Assembly (NCBI GenBank): GCA_019634165.1 | Contig: JAHQVT010000002.1 | Span: 1 to 64,000, forward strand | Origin: Rhodospirillales bacterium | GTDB lineage: Bacteria > Pseudomonadota > Alphaproteobacteria > Rhodospirillales > Thalassospiraceae | Reading direction: 5' to 3' | DNA: 64,000 bases | Shown: in pieces, positions 27,300-37,334 of the stretch | How positions within the stretch are numbered: position 1 is the stretch's first letter | How the letters are laid out: each line of letters begins with the position of its first letter | Notes under the pieces: generated by a model | The model's database searches: none | Told to the model about the DNA's origin: nothing | The model's input: only the letters and a program-made list of their open reading frames with translations | Translations under genes and position numbers: made by a program

Positions 27300-27809
27300 G
27301 TGAAAGAAACCGAAATTTCGAAACACACAATATCCGTTCTGGTGGATAACGAATCTGGCGTTCTGGCCCGTGTTATTGGGCTGTTCTCTGGTCGTGGCTA
27401 CAATATTGAAAGCCTGACCGTGGCCGAAGTCGACGCCAATTCCCACCAGTCGCGCATCACTGTCGTTACGTCGGGAACACCGATGGTCATCGAACAGATC
27501 AAGGCACAGCTTTCGCGTCTTGTCCCGGTTCACAAGGTCAGCGATTTGACCTTGGCCGGTCCAAGTGTCGAACGTGAACTAGCACTGATCAAAGTGATTG
27601 CAACCGGTGAACGACGTGTTGAATCCCTGCGCATCGCCGATATTTTTAAGGCGCGTGCAGTTGATGCAACCAATAATTCCTTCGTTTATGAAATCATCGG
27701 AAACCCAGAAAAAATTGATGCCTTCATCAAATTGATGGAGCCGCTGGGGCTTTCGGAAATTTCGCGTACTGGTGTGGCTGCGATTTCACGCGGCACGCTA
27801 ACGATGTGA
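27300..27809 (+). CDS. ilvH: Acetolactate synthase, small (regulatory) subunit
   Basis: The 169-residue protein has an N-terminal ACT domain (about 9-85: ISVLVDNESGVLARVIGLFSGRGYNIESLTV) that binds valine and confers feedback inhibition. A C-terminal ALS_ss domain follows (about 90-165). The start is GTG 27300 with an upstream GGAG. It lies 108 bases after ilvB and 117 before ilvC. The short-range order ilvB-ilvH-ilvC is the usual alphaproteobacterial operon. Confidence 0.96.
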   Translation: MKETEISKHTISVLVDNESGVLARVIGLFSGRGYNIESLTVAEVDANSHQSRITVVTSGTPMVIEQIKAQLSRLVPVHKVSDLTLAGPSVERELALIKVIATGERRVESLRIADIFKARAVDATNNSFVYEIIGNPEKIDAFIKLMEPLGLSEISRTGVAAISRGTLTM

Positions 27810-27817
27810 GTTTGCCC

Positions 27818-28946
<1,129 letters not shown>

Positions 28947-28972
28947 GCTTTCCGCTTAGGCGCTTTTTACGC

Positions 28973-29003
28973 AAACGGCCGTCCTGATGGGGCGGCCGTT
29001 TTG
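28973..29003 (+). terminator. Rho-independent terminator of the ilv operon
   Basis: AAACGGCCG (28973-28981) pairs with CGGCCGTTT (28993-29001), followed by a short T-run. A smaller hairpin (CTAAGC/GCTTAG) followed by GCGCTTTTT lies just upstream. Confidence 0.82.
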
Positions 29004-30200
29004 CTATTGGGTGCTGTGTTTCATCTGCCGTACCGGCAACCGAAGTTCGGTTACAATCCAGATGATAACACACAGGATCGAAACACAGGATCCAAGTGCG
29101 ACCACAGCAGACCACCCACCGATGCCATAAGCCACTGCAGAACTGGCGGACCCACATGCCCCGCCAAGAAAATAACTGGCCATATAACCCGTGGTCAGAC
29201 GGCTGCGTGCCTCGGGGCTGAGACGATAGACTTCGCTTTGGTTCGAGATATGGGTGCCCTGAATCCCAAGGTCGAGCAACACCACCCCGATTGCAAAGGC
29301 AACCAGCGACCATTGACCCCAATACAGCAAGCTCCAGCTTAATACCGTGGTCAGTAGGAACCCACCGGTACTAAGCCGTGCCCAGCCCTTATCGGCCAGC
29401 CTCCCGGCAATGCGGGCAGCCAGGATGCCAATCGCACCGATCAAGCCATATAGGCCAATCACCGCTTCGGACATGTCATATTGATGCACCAACATAAAGG
29501 CCATCGACGTCCAGAAAATGCCGAACACCGCATACTGCAACCCACCAATCAGGCTTCGGCGGCGCAAAACAGTTTCATCGCGAAACAGATGCAAGATCGA
29601 AATATAAAGCGTGCTGTAACTCGTATGTGACGTTGGCGCGATGTTGGGAATGATCCGGTAACAGGCAACGGAATAAAGTGCCATCAAACCGGCAGCGACA
29701 ATAAAGACCGATCGCCAACTGGCAAGTTCGGCCATCACGCCTGAGAATGTCCGGGCCAGTAATATACCCAACAACAAGCCACTCATCACCGCCCCAACCG
29801 CAGACCCGCGCTTATCATCGCTGGCAAGGTGAGCCGCCAATGGCACCAGTATTTGTGCTGTTACGCACGTGATGCCAACCGTGATGCTAAAGGCAACCAA
29901 CATCAAAAATGACGGTGCCAACCCCATCGCCAGCAAGCCCACGGCCGTCAACGCCGATGTGATGGTAAGTAACTTACGTCGTTCAAGATGATCACCAAGT
30001 GGCACCACCGTAATCAGCCCCGTCAGATAGCCAAGCTGTGCGACCGTCACCAGCAAACCGGCACTGGTTTCACTCAGCCCATATTCACGCGCGAGTAATT
30101 CAAGCAAGGGCTGCACATAATACAAACTGGCAACGGACAGGCCGCTTCCGACTGCCATAAAGGCCAGAAGGCCGGTCGTCAGGGTGGGCTTGGCATTCAT
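29004..30200 (-). CDS. Major facilitator superfamily transporter
   Basis: The 398-residue membrane protein has about twelve hydrophobic helices. An A-motif-like loop follows TM2 (LGDHLERRKLL), and the N-terminal SVASLYYVQPLLELLAREYGLSETSAGLLVTVAQLGYLTGL is typical of the YnfM/AraJ-like drug or metabolite exporters. The substrate is unknown. It faces the ilv operon (convergent) and is divergent from psuG with 231 bases between, in which I see no further gene. Confidence 0.88.
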   Translation of the reverse strand: MNAKPTLTTGLLAFMAVGSGLSVASLYYVQPLLELLAREYGLSETSAGLLVTVAQLGYLTGLITVVPLGDHLERRKLLTITSALTAVGLLAMGLAPSFLMLVAFSITVGITCVTAQILVPLAAHLASDDKRGSAVGAVMSGLLLGILLARTFSGVMAELASWRSVFIVAAGLMALYSVACYRIIPNIAPTSHTSYSTLYISILHLFRDETVLRRRSLIGGLQYAVFGIFWTSMAFMLVHQYDMSEAVIGLYGLIGAIGILAARIAGRLADKGWARLSTGGFLLTTVLSWSLLYWGQWSLVAFAIGVVLLDLGIQGTHISNQSEVYRLSPEARSRLTTGYMASYFLGGACGSASSAVAYGIGGWSAVVALGSCVSILCVIIWIVTELRLPVRQMKHSTQ

Positions 30201-30431
30201 AAAGGATTGGCCTTAACTCGGTTGGTGGTGCTCCAAGATACCCGCCAAATCAGATGGTTACAATCAGAGCACGGGCACAAGTGCGTTGCAGATATGGCAA
30301 CGATCCGCAATGTGCTGCATAACAGCTATAACCAAACCTTGATGACAGACTATGCTTTGCGCTGGATTTCAAACGGCTATCTGTTTAATTCTGGCCTTTA
30401 AAACCTTAAAAACAGATATGAGCATTTCGGA

Positions 30432-31340
30432 ATGTCGGACACTATTGATATCGCCCCTGAAGTCGCAGAAGCACTTGCTGCTGGCAAGCCGGTTGTCGCC
30501 CTTGAATCAACCATCATTTCCCATGGCATGCCCTATCCGCAGAACCTTGAAACAGCGCGCGCTGTTGAACAGGACGTGCGCGATAATGGGGCAATTCCTG
30601 CGACCATCGCGGTCATTGGCGGACGTTGTAAAATTGGCCTATTGCCCGAAGAACTTGAATATTTTGCCAAGGGCAGTGACATCCTGAAACTGTCACGCCG
30701 CGACATTCCATATTGCATCGCCAAAAAACGCGACGGCGCAACCACGGTTTCGGCCACCATGATCTTGGCGGAAAAAGCTGGCATTCGCGTGTTTGCAACT
30801 GGCGGGGTTGGCGGTGTTCACCGTGATCTTGCGGGCAACTACGATGTATCGGCCGATCTGACCGAACTTGGCAAAACCAGCGTAGCTGTGGTGTGTGCCG
30901 GTGCCAAGGCGATCCTTGATATTCCCAAAACACTTGAGCATCTTGAAACGCTTGGCGTTCCGGTTATTGCCTATGGCACTGATGAATTCCCGGCATTCTA
31001 TTCCATCGAAAGTGGGCAGAAAGCCCCGCTTCGCCTTGATAGCCCCGATGAAATGGCGGCCTTCCTAAAAGCAAAGTGGGAATTTGGTCTTGAAGGTGGG
31101 GTTGTTATTGGCAATCCACCCGAAGCGGATAAGGCATTGGCCCGCGATGCCATCGAAGGTGCGATTGATGACGCCTTGGCCGCAGCCAAAACCCAAAACA
31201 TCCTTGGGCGTGATGTCACCCCGTTCCTGCTTGAACGTGTGACCAAGCTGACCGAAGGCAAAAGCCTTGACGCCAATATCGCCCTTGTGCGCAACAATGC
31301 GCGCCTTGGGGCAAAGATTGCGGTTGCGATGGCCGGTTAA
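30432..31340 (+). CDS. psuG: Pseudouridine-5'-phosphate glycosidase
   Basis: PsuG splits pseudouridine 5'-phosphate into uracil and ribose 5-phosphate, breaking a C-C glycosidic bond. The 302-residue protein matches the family end to end: ALESTIISHGMPYPQNLETA, GAIPATIAVIGGRCKIGL, the active-site Lys region LSRRDIPYC, GATTVSATM and FATGGVGGVHR. The partner kinase PsuK, usually adjacent, is not in this window, so the pathway needs a kinase elsewhere or salvages the nucleotide directly. A bidirectional terminator separates it from the convergent FMN-binding gene. Confidence 0.95.
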   Translation: MSDTIDIAPEVAEALAAGKPVVALESTIISHGMPYPQNLETARAVEQDVRDNGAIPATIAVIGGRCKIGLLPEELEYFAKGSDILKLSRRDIPYCIAKKRDGATTVSATMILAEKAGIRVFATGGVGGVHRDLAGNYDVSADLTELGKTSVAVVCAGAKAILDIPKTLEHLETLGVPVIAYGTDEFPAFYSIESGQKAPLRLDSPDEMAAFLKAKWEFGLEGGVVIGNPPEADKALARDAIEGAIDDALAAAKTQNILGRDVTPFLLERVTKLTEGKSLDANIALVRNNARLGAKIAVAMAG

Positions 31341-31368
31341 CCCTGGCCCACGTATACCCGCGGAACAG

Positions 31369-31403
31369 AAAACAGGCTGGCAGCAATGTGCCAGCCTGTT
31401 TTG
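31369..31403. terminator. Bidirectional terminator between psuG and the PNPOx-like gene
   Basis: AAACAGGCTGGCA and TGCCAGCCTGTTT are perfect 13-base complements with a six-base loop. T residues follow on both strands. Confidence 0.85.
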
Positions 31404-31406
31404 CAC

Positions 31407-32084
31407 TTAGCTTTTGAGAACGCCTTTGCCCTCAAACCCCGGTTTGATCCGGGTATCATCAATTGGCGTGCCCCATTGGGTGGCACAAGGCAAAACCCCC
31501 GCCCAGACATCCCAATCGTAATCTTCTTCGTCATCAACCGGATCGCCGGTTCTGACCTTTGCCGAGACTTCTTTTAGATCAAAGCCAAGGAACATGGTTG
31601 CTTTGAGTTCCTGCTTGTTGGGTTGGCGAATGGTTTCCCACCGGCCCGGTTCAAGCTTTTCAACAAACAGGCGGGAATGTTCTATTTTGCCAGCTTCATC
31701 TGAAACCAACTCGCCCTTGCCATAAATCACAACCGAACGATAGTTGGCCGAATGATGAAAGGCAGATCGCGCCATCACCAAACCATCCATATGCGTGATG
31801 CAAAGACAGGCTTCTGCCCCCTCGGCAATCGCCGCCAAAATTCGGTTTTTTGACGCACCATGGATGTAAATCCGTTCACCCACCCGCCAATGGGCGGTCG
31901 GGATCATGGCCGGACGTCCATTAACCACCGTGCCAACATGACAAATCAGCGCGTCATCAATAATGCCGTGAACAAGTTTACGGTCATAGGATGCTCGTTT
32001 GGGGCCGCGAATGATTTTGGTATCGGGGTAAACATCATACTGATCAGATGCGGATGGTTCCGGCTTTGCGATGGCTTCGGACAT
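31407..32084 (-). CDS. PNPOx-like FMN-binding split-barrel protein
   Basis: The 225-residue protein has the pyridoxamine 5'-phosphate oxidase-like split-barrel pattern: HGIIDDALICHVGTVVNGRPAMIPTAHWRVGERIYIHGA, then CLCITHMDGLVMARSAFHHSANYRSVVIYG. Proteins of this subgroup bind FMN, F420 or heme; true PdxH has a different C-terminus. It is divergent from a MocR-type regulator, an arrangement known for vitamin B6-linked regulons, so a role near B6 or flavin chemistry is plausible but unproven. Confidence 0.85.
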   Translation of the reverse strand: MSEAIAKPEPSASDQYDVYPDTKIIRGPKRASYDRKLVHGIIDDALICHVGTVVNGRPAMIPTAHWRVGERIYIHGASKNRILAAIAEGAEACLCITHMDGLVMARSAFHHSANYRSVVIYGKGELVSDEAGKIEHSRLFVEKLEPGRWETIRQPNKQELKATMFLGFDLKEVSAKVRTGDPVDDEEDYDWDVWAGVLPCATQWGTPIDDTRIKPGFEGKGVLKS

Positions 32085-32170
32085 GGCGTTCTCATTTCAT
32101 TAGTCTTGTGGTGGCTTTGATCGCACAGATTTGCGCGTTATCGCGCTTGGACCTCATCATGGTTAGAATT

Positions 32171-32188
32171 GGACTTTTCAAAAGGTCC
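32171..32188. promoter_or_regulatory. Candidate operator between the PNPOx-like and MocR genes
   Basis: GGACTTTTCAAAAGGTCC is a near-palindrome (GGAC...GTCC with TTTT/AAAA inside and one extra G) midway between the two divergent genes. A further ATTGG/CCAAT pair flanks it. It is a reasonable MocR binding site. Inference only. Confidence 0.35.
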
Positions 32189-32232
32189 ATTATAATAAAA
32201 ATGATAGAACCAATTATTTGATCAGGCTTGCC

Positions 32233-33753
32233 ATGTCGCGCAGTGATTATAGCTGGATTTATCCAAGCCAAACCGATGACCGTAATGATCAGGGATCGGT
32301 GACCGCCTATCGCCGTCTTTATCACGGGATCAGGGCGGCAATCCTTGATGGGCGTTTGCATCCGGGCGAACGCCTGCCGGCCAGTCGGGATTTGGCAAAG
32401 TCGCTGGGGATTTCACGTAATACGGTGGTCACCAGTTTCGACCTTTTGACATCCGAAGGATATCTTGAAACCCGTGTTGGTGCCGGAAGCTTTGTTGCAA
32501 GATCACTTCCCGATCGGGACATGCATGCCGACCCAGACAATAAGCCTGCAACGTCTAAAACTGCCAACGACCGCCCCTTGCGGCTCAGCCAAAGTGTCAA
32601 ACGGATGCTGGAATATCAGCGACGTTTTCCACGTTTTCGTGTTGCCCGCCCGTTTAACCCGGCCACACCCGATCTTGACGGCTTTCCATTTGATCTGTGG
32701 GCGCGCTTGCTGCGGCGGTCTTGGCGGGCGCCTGATATTGATCTGACCATACCCGATGATCCGCTGGGCCTGCCGCTTTTGCGTAATGAAATCGCCAAAT
32801 GGCTGCGTCAATCACGCGGGGTAAACTGCCATTCTGATCAGATAATGGTGGTATCGGGTGCGCAACAAGCACTTGATCTGATTGCCCGCGCCCTTGTTGA
32901 TCCGGGTGATATCATCGCCACCGAAGACCCAGGCTATGAAGGCATCCGCGGTGTGTTAGCTTCAAGTGGTGCAGCGGTTCACCCCATCCCCGTTGACGAA
33001 GAAGGCTTATCTGTTGATGGCCTTGCCAAAACCCAATCACCCGCCCGGATCGTTGTCACCACGCCATCGCGGAATTATCCGCTGGGAACAACGCTTTCGC
33101 TTGCCCGTCGCCTATCGCTATTGCAATGGGTCACATCCAATGATGCGTGGATTGTCGAAGACGATTATGACAGCGAATATCGGTATGACGGCCCACCGCT
33201 GTCATCGCTTCAGGGATTGGATGACGATAACCGGGTGATCTATGTCGGGACTTTTTCACGTGTGATGTTTCCCGGCATCAGGCTTGGATATCTTGTGTTG
33301 CCGCCGACCCTGATCCCGGCCTTTCGTGGCATGCGGGGATTTGCCGATGGCGTTCCCGCCCCCACCGCCCAAGCAGCCCTTGGGGCTTTCTTCGCCGAGG
33401 GCCATTTTGGCAGTCATGTGCGCAAGATGCGCCTGCGCTATGGCGAGAGGCGTGCACATCTTAAAGCGCTGATTTCTAAGACGGCCGGGGATAGCTTATC
33501 GGTCATGCCATCAGATGGTGGCTTGCATCTTTGTGCCCGCCTGATTGCCGGGCATGATGATATTGCCCTTCAGGAAAAGATGGTAAAGGCCGGGCTCGAT
33601 TGCCGCGCCCTTTCATCTTACTACCATGATAAATCACCTAAAAATCGCAGCAACCTGCCACAAGGACTGGTTCTTGGGTTTGCGGGTTGGAATAAAAATG
33701 CACTTTCGGAAAGTTTCAGTGAACTTGTCGGAATACTTCACCGTAACAAATGA
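32233..33753 (+). CDS. MocR-type regulator (GntR HTH + aminotransferase-like domain), PLP lysine replaced
   Basis: The 506-residue protein has an N-terminal GntR winged HTH (about residues 25-95: YRRLYHGIRAAILDGRLHPGERLPASRDLAKSLGISRNTV) and a C-terminal type I aminotransferase-like domain. That domain shows VSGAQQALDLIARALVDPGD, EDPGYEG and IVEDDYDSEYRYDGPPL. In most MocR proteins the PLP Schiff-base lysine lies in GTFSK; here the codon at 33259-33261 is CGT, giving GTFSR (Arg343). Internal aldimine formation is therefore unlikely and the effector may be different. ATG 32233 is preferred over the TTG at 32218. It probably controls the divergent FMN-binding gene. Confidence 0.9.
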   Translation: MSRSDYSWIYPSQTDDRNDQGSVTAYRRLYHGIRAAILDGRLHPGERLPASRDLAKSLGISRNTVVTSFDLLTSEGYLETRVGAGSFVARSLPDRDMHADPDNKPATSKTANDRPLRLSQSVKRMLEYQRRFPRFRVARPFNPATPDLDGFPFDLWARLLRRSWRAPDIDLTIPDDPLGLPLLRNEIAKWLRQSRGVNCHSDQIMVVSGAQQALDLIARALVDPGDIIATEDPGYEGIRGVLASSGAAVHPIPVDEEGLSVDGLAKTQSPARIVVTTPSRNYPLGTTLSLARRLSLLQWVTSNDAWIVEDDYDSEYRYDGPPLSSLQGLDDDNRVIYVGTFSRVMFPGIRLGYLVLPPTLIPAFRGMRGFADGVPAPTAQAALGAFFAEGHFGSHVRKMRLRYGERRAHLKALISKTAGDSLSVMPSDGGLHLCARLIAGHDDIALQEKMVKAGLDCRALSSYYHDKSPKNRSNLPQGLVLGFAGWNKNALSESFSELVGILHRNK

Positions 33754-33765
33754 TGTACCCAGCCA

Positions 33766-33819
33766 GAGAGAGTGTTGCGGCAAGCCCTTTGTTCTCACAG
33801 AAAGTCGCAATACTCTCTC
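33766..33819 (+). repeat. Inverted repeat between the MocR gene and photolyase
   Basis: GAGAGAGTGTTGCG (33766-33779) and CGCAATACTCTCTC (33806-33819) pair over 14 positions, one as G-U on the plus strand. The loop is 26 bases. CGGGT/ACCCG at 33841-33855 forms a second small stem. No T-tract is present. It may be an mRNA 3'-end structure or photolyase leader. Confidence 0.45.
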
Positions 33820-33873
33820 ACCTAACAGCGAAATTAATGACGGGTCACGTACCCGCAAACATCAGGAATGCCG

Positions 33874-35358
33874 ATGACGGAACGCCCGATTGCAATCATG
33901 TGGTTTCGCAATGATTTGCGACTGGCGGACAATCCGGCACTGATGGCAGCCATAAAATGGGCCGATCAAAATGACGGCGTGATCTTACCGGTATTTATCC
34001 TTGATGCCGTCATTTCCAACCAACTTGGTGGCGCAACCCGTTGGTGGCTTGAAAAAAGCCTAAGCGCCCTTGAAAGCAGCCTTTGCTTGATCCGTAAAAA
34101 CCCTGCTGGCGGGGTTGCGACTTTGCGGCTGTTTGTTGGTGATGCCAGCAACATCTTGGAAAACATTGCTGATCAGAACCCAGTCAAAGCGGTGTTTTGG
34201 AACCGGCTTTATGACAATCCCTCAACCAATCGCGACTCTGACATCAAAACCACCCTGCAAGACCTTGGCCTGACCTGTGAAAGCTTTAAGGCCAATCTTT
34301 TGTTTGAACCGTGGGAGGTTAAAACAGGTGCTGGTACGGACTTTAAGGTCTACAGCCCGTTCTGGCGTGCCTGTCAAAAGCAGCCTTCGCCGCGCGCGCC
34401 GTTCAAGGCACCCGAAAGCCTTACGGTCTGCGACATGCAGATTGATGGCGAGGTTGATCTCAACACCTTTAACCTTGGGCCAAAGCCCTTTGACTGGGCC
34501 ACTGGATTTGCAGAACGGTTTACCCCCGGCGAACAGGGTGCGAAGGATCAGCTTTTTGATTTTATCGATAATCGTTTGTGCGATTATGCCGATCTGCGTG
34601 ATCGCCCGGATCACCGGGTAACTTCGGAACTCTCCCCACATTTGCGGTTTGGCGAAATAAGCCCGTTTCAGGTGTGGCACACCGCCAACCATTTCGCCGA
34701 TGCCAATCCGGGCAAGGGGAAAACTGCGGCCAAATTTATCTCTGAACTGGGTTGGCGCGAATTTTCTCATCACATCCTGTTTAACGCCAAAGACCTACGC
34801 AACGTCCCGCTCCAGGCAAACTTCAATCACTTCCCATGGGCAGAAGATGACGATGCGCTTCATCGCTGGCAGCGTGGACAAACCGGTTTTCCAATTGTCG
34901 ATGCGGGCATGCGTGAACTTTGGCATACTGGCTATATGCACAACCGGGTACGGATGATTGTGGGTTCCATCCTGGTAAAACATCTTTTGATCCATTGGCG
35001 CGATGGCTTAGCGTGGTTTGATGACACGCTTGTTGATGCCTGCCCGGCCAACAATGCCTTTTCATGGCAATGGATTGGGGGATGTGGTGCGGATGCATCC
35101 CCGTATTTCCGAATATTCAATCCTGTTCTTCAGGGCGAAAAGTTTGATCCCAACGGCGAATATGTCCGTCAATGGGTGCCTGAATTACGTGATATGCCAG
35201 AAAAATACATCCACAAACCTTGGGAAGCTTCTCCCTTAATCCTAAAGGCAGCAGGGGTCACGTTGGGCGGCACCTACCCGGAACCCTTGATTGGACTTAA
35301 AGAAGGCCGTGAGCGGGCTCTGATCGCCTATCAGGGCATGAAACGGGCTGCGGCATAA
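33874..35358 (+). CDS. phrB: Deoxyribodipyrimidine photolyase (CPD class I)
   Basis: The 494-residue protein repairs UV-made cyclobutane pyrimidine dimers with blue light. It has the N-terminal antenna-binding Rossmann domain (IMWFRNDLRLADNPAL) and a C-terminal FAD domain with TSELSPHLRFGEISP, GWREFSHHILF, the DNA/FAD-contact stretch GFPIVDAGMRELW...HNRVRM and WQWIGGCGADASPYFRIFNP. These match class I CPD photolyases. ATG 33874 has AGGA six bases upstream; ATG 33868 overlaps it too closely. It is convergent with the CYTH-CHAD gene 12 bases away, with no clear terminator between. Confidence 0.95.
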   Translation: MTERPIAIMWFRNDLRLADNPALMAAIKWADQNDGVILPVFILDAVISNQLGGATRWWLEKSLSALESSLCLIRKNPAGGVATLRLFVGDASNILENIADQNPVKAVFWNRLYDNPSTNRDSDIKTTLQDLGLTCESFKANLLFEPWEVKTGAGTDFKVYSPFWRACQKQPSPRAPFKAPESLTVCDMQIDGEVDLNTFNLGPKPFDWATGFAERFTPGEQGAKDQLFDFIDNRLCDYADLRDRPDHRVTSELSPHLRFGEISPFQVWHTANHFADANPGKGKTAAKFISELGWREFSHHILFNAKDLRNVPLQANFNHFPWAEDDDALHRWQRGQTGFPIVDAGMRELWHTGYMHNRVRMIVGSILVKHLLIHWRDGLAWFDDTLVDACPANNAFSWQWIGGCGADASPYFRIFNPVLQGEKFDPNGEYVRQWVPELRDMPEKYIHKPWEASPLILKAAGVTLGGTYPEPLIGLKEGRERALIAYQGMKRAAA

Positions 35359-35370
35359 GCTAATCAGGTG

Positions 35371-36921
35371 CTATTTCCAAAACGTCTTCTGATCGGTAAA
35401 TATCGCGGCGGCTTCTTCTAGACCAAGAAGCTTATGATCCGCGCGTGCGCCGAACCATCCCGATACAAGCCCAACCGCAACCATGCCATTCTTGGAAAGT
35501 TGTGGAGAAAGCGCCATAAGCCGCGCTTCTGCAACAGCAGCATCCTGAAGCTGCCCCAAAATTTCCTGCATATCGGTTAGTTTAGAGCGGAATTTTTTGA
35601 CCTTCTTGGCACCATATATCGCACCAAAAAAGTCCGTCCCATATCGCATTTGTTTCACATCCAAACGCAAGGCATGGAGTTGCGGCACGTTAAGCGACGC
35701 GATTTGACCACGACGCTTGGTCACCCGATGATAAGACCGATCCAAAAGCGGTGCAGCCATCTCGGAAACCGGTGCGGCCATCGCCTTCATTTGTTGGGCA
35801 CTTGCCCCGGATGCCCAGCGCGAATAACTGGCCCATGCCCCCAAAATCAGCAGCAACTGCCCATATTCCGGACGATCAAGCATGGTGCGTGCCGTTGCCA
35901 AGGCATCTGCACGTTGTTTTTGGGCTGCCACCCGCAATTCGGCAACACCGACATGGTCGGGGAAACGCTGTTCGATCATGGGTAAGGTTTCGCCAAGAAA
36001 CACATCCCAATCACGTAATCCGTCCAGCCCTTTGGTACAAAACTTAAGCAAGCGGCGTAGTAATACAGCCTCACCTGCTGGCAGGTTTTTCTTAAACAGG
36101 TTCAGGGCAACGCGCAGTCGGCGCATGCCAACCCGCATTTGATGACAGCCTTCAATATCAAGATCCTGCCGCACACAAACTTCATTGCTTAAGATCATAC
36201 GCAGGCCTTCGGCCAAAACTTCGCGAAAGGCGGTTTCTGCCGACATATCGTTCGTCAATGCCACCGGATCGGCACGGAAAGAACCGGGTGCTTTGCCAAG
36301 ATAAAGGTCGCGCCCCCTTGAGGCCTTGGACCGCATGCTTAAAAGCATCGGCACCGTTCGTTGCAGTTCCAGTGCAAGGTCAAACAAGGCGGCCGGGTGG
36401 CCTTTTTTAAGTTCAAACTCGACTTCGGAAAGTGGCGCTTCCTTCTCGCCTGCGCGGACGACACCCTGATCAATTGCCATTTCCATGACAGCATCGCGAT
36501 AAGTTAGATCAACCGCGCTGCGTTTAAGATCGCTTTCAAAAATGCGTTCTATCTTTTTCGCGTTCACATGCTTTTTCAGAAGCTTTTTGACGCCCTTGTC
36601 GGTGAACCTATCAAGATCAAGTTCGCCTTCTTCAAGTTCGACCGTCCATTCATCGCGCGCCGGAAGGGCTTCTCGCAGACCATTGGTTGTCTTAACCGTC
36701 TGCTCCCACCCCTTTACCCCCTTCTTGCGAAGGCGAACGGCAATCCCCTTGCTGGCAAGCGAAAGCTTGGGCGTGTCATGGTAGATCGAGACGAGATGCG
36801 TCGTCATCAAACGACGGCCTTCTTTAACCTCTCGCAGAACCGGCGCATTTTTTAAACGCGCAACGTGTTTTGGATCGATGCGAAGTTTCAATTCGATCTC
36901 GATCTGCTTCTCGGCCATCAT
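35371..36921 (-). CDS. CYTH-CHAD domain protein (inorganic triphosphatase-like)
   Basis: The 516-residue protein has an N-terminal CYTH triphosphate-tunnel domain (about 1-200) opening with the diagnostic ExExK (IEIELKLRI), then a CHAD helical domain (about 225-510) with conserved His and basic residues (GCHQMRVGMRRLRVALNLFKK, HALRLDVKQMRYGTDFF). CYTH enzymes hydrolyse tripolyphosphate or related triphosphates; CHAD domains bind polyphosphate. The likely role is phosphate or polyphosphate metabolism. Two adjacent ATGs (36921, 36918) follow an AGGGGA ribosome site. Confidence 0.92.
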   Translation of the reverse strand: MMAEKQIEIELKLRIDPKHVARLKNAPVLREVKEGRRLMTTHLVSIYHDTPKLSLASKGIAVRLRKKGVKGWEQTVKTTNGLREALPARDEWTVELEEGELDLDRFTDKGVKKLLKKHVNAKKIERIFESDLKRSAVDLTYRDAVMEMAIDQGVVRAGEKEAPLSEVEFELKKGHPAALFDLALELQRTVPMLLSMRSKASRGRDLYLGKAPGSFRADPVALTNDMSAETAFREVLAEGLRMILSNEVCVRQDLDIEGCHQMRVGMRRLRVALNLFKKNLPAGEAVLLRRLLKFCTKGLDGLRDWDVFLGETLPMIEQRFPDHVGVAELRVAAQKQRADALATARTMLDRPEYGQLLLILGAWASYSRWASGASAQQMKAMAAPVSEMAAPLLDRSYHRVTKRRGQIASLNVPQLHALRLDVKQMRYGTDFFGAIYGAKKVKKFRSKLTDMQEILGQLQDAAVAEARLMALSPQLSKNGMVAVGLVSGWFGARADHKLLGLEEAAAIFTDQKTFWK

Positions 36922-37334
36922 TATCCCCTAGGCGTCTTTGTCTTTATGGCGCGGGTGCCATTATCATCGTGCGGTCCAGTCCGAAAACGTCTTTTACTGC
37001 AATACGCAGAAAGGGTAGCGGACTGTAAAATTTTGGCAACAAAAGCCCTAAACTCTTTTGCAATCAAGTGCTAAACGACCAATCAGCGCTTTGCGCAACA
37101 CGCTGTTTTCATTTGAAAATTATTTCCACGACAGAGGTTCACTTAACCTAACCTGATCGTCGAAATTCATCGGGTTTGAATTCTTATGACCAGTTGTCGA
37201 TGAAACGACACACCAAAAGAGTGGCGATTCTACAGCTTGGAACCTGTTACAACATGCACCGATAATCTTCCCCAGTTGCATAATAACGACCGCCATATAA
37301 AGTGGCGGACACAGCACCGGTTCAAAGGTTCTCA
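36922..37334. other. 413-base intergenic region without a gene
   Basis: No convincing coding frame is present on either strand. Three small hairpins can be drawn: CAGTCCG/CGGACTG (36977-36983, 37019-37025) enclosing CTGC/GCAG, an AAAAG/CTTTT pair near 37040-37060, and CCGCCAT/GTGGCGG (37290-37308) just before the lipoprotein ribosome site. The divergent promoters of the flanking genes must lie here. Confidence 0.6.
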
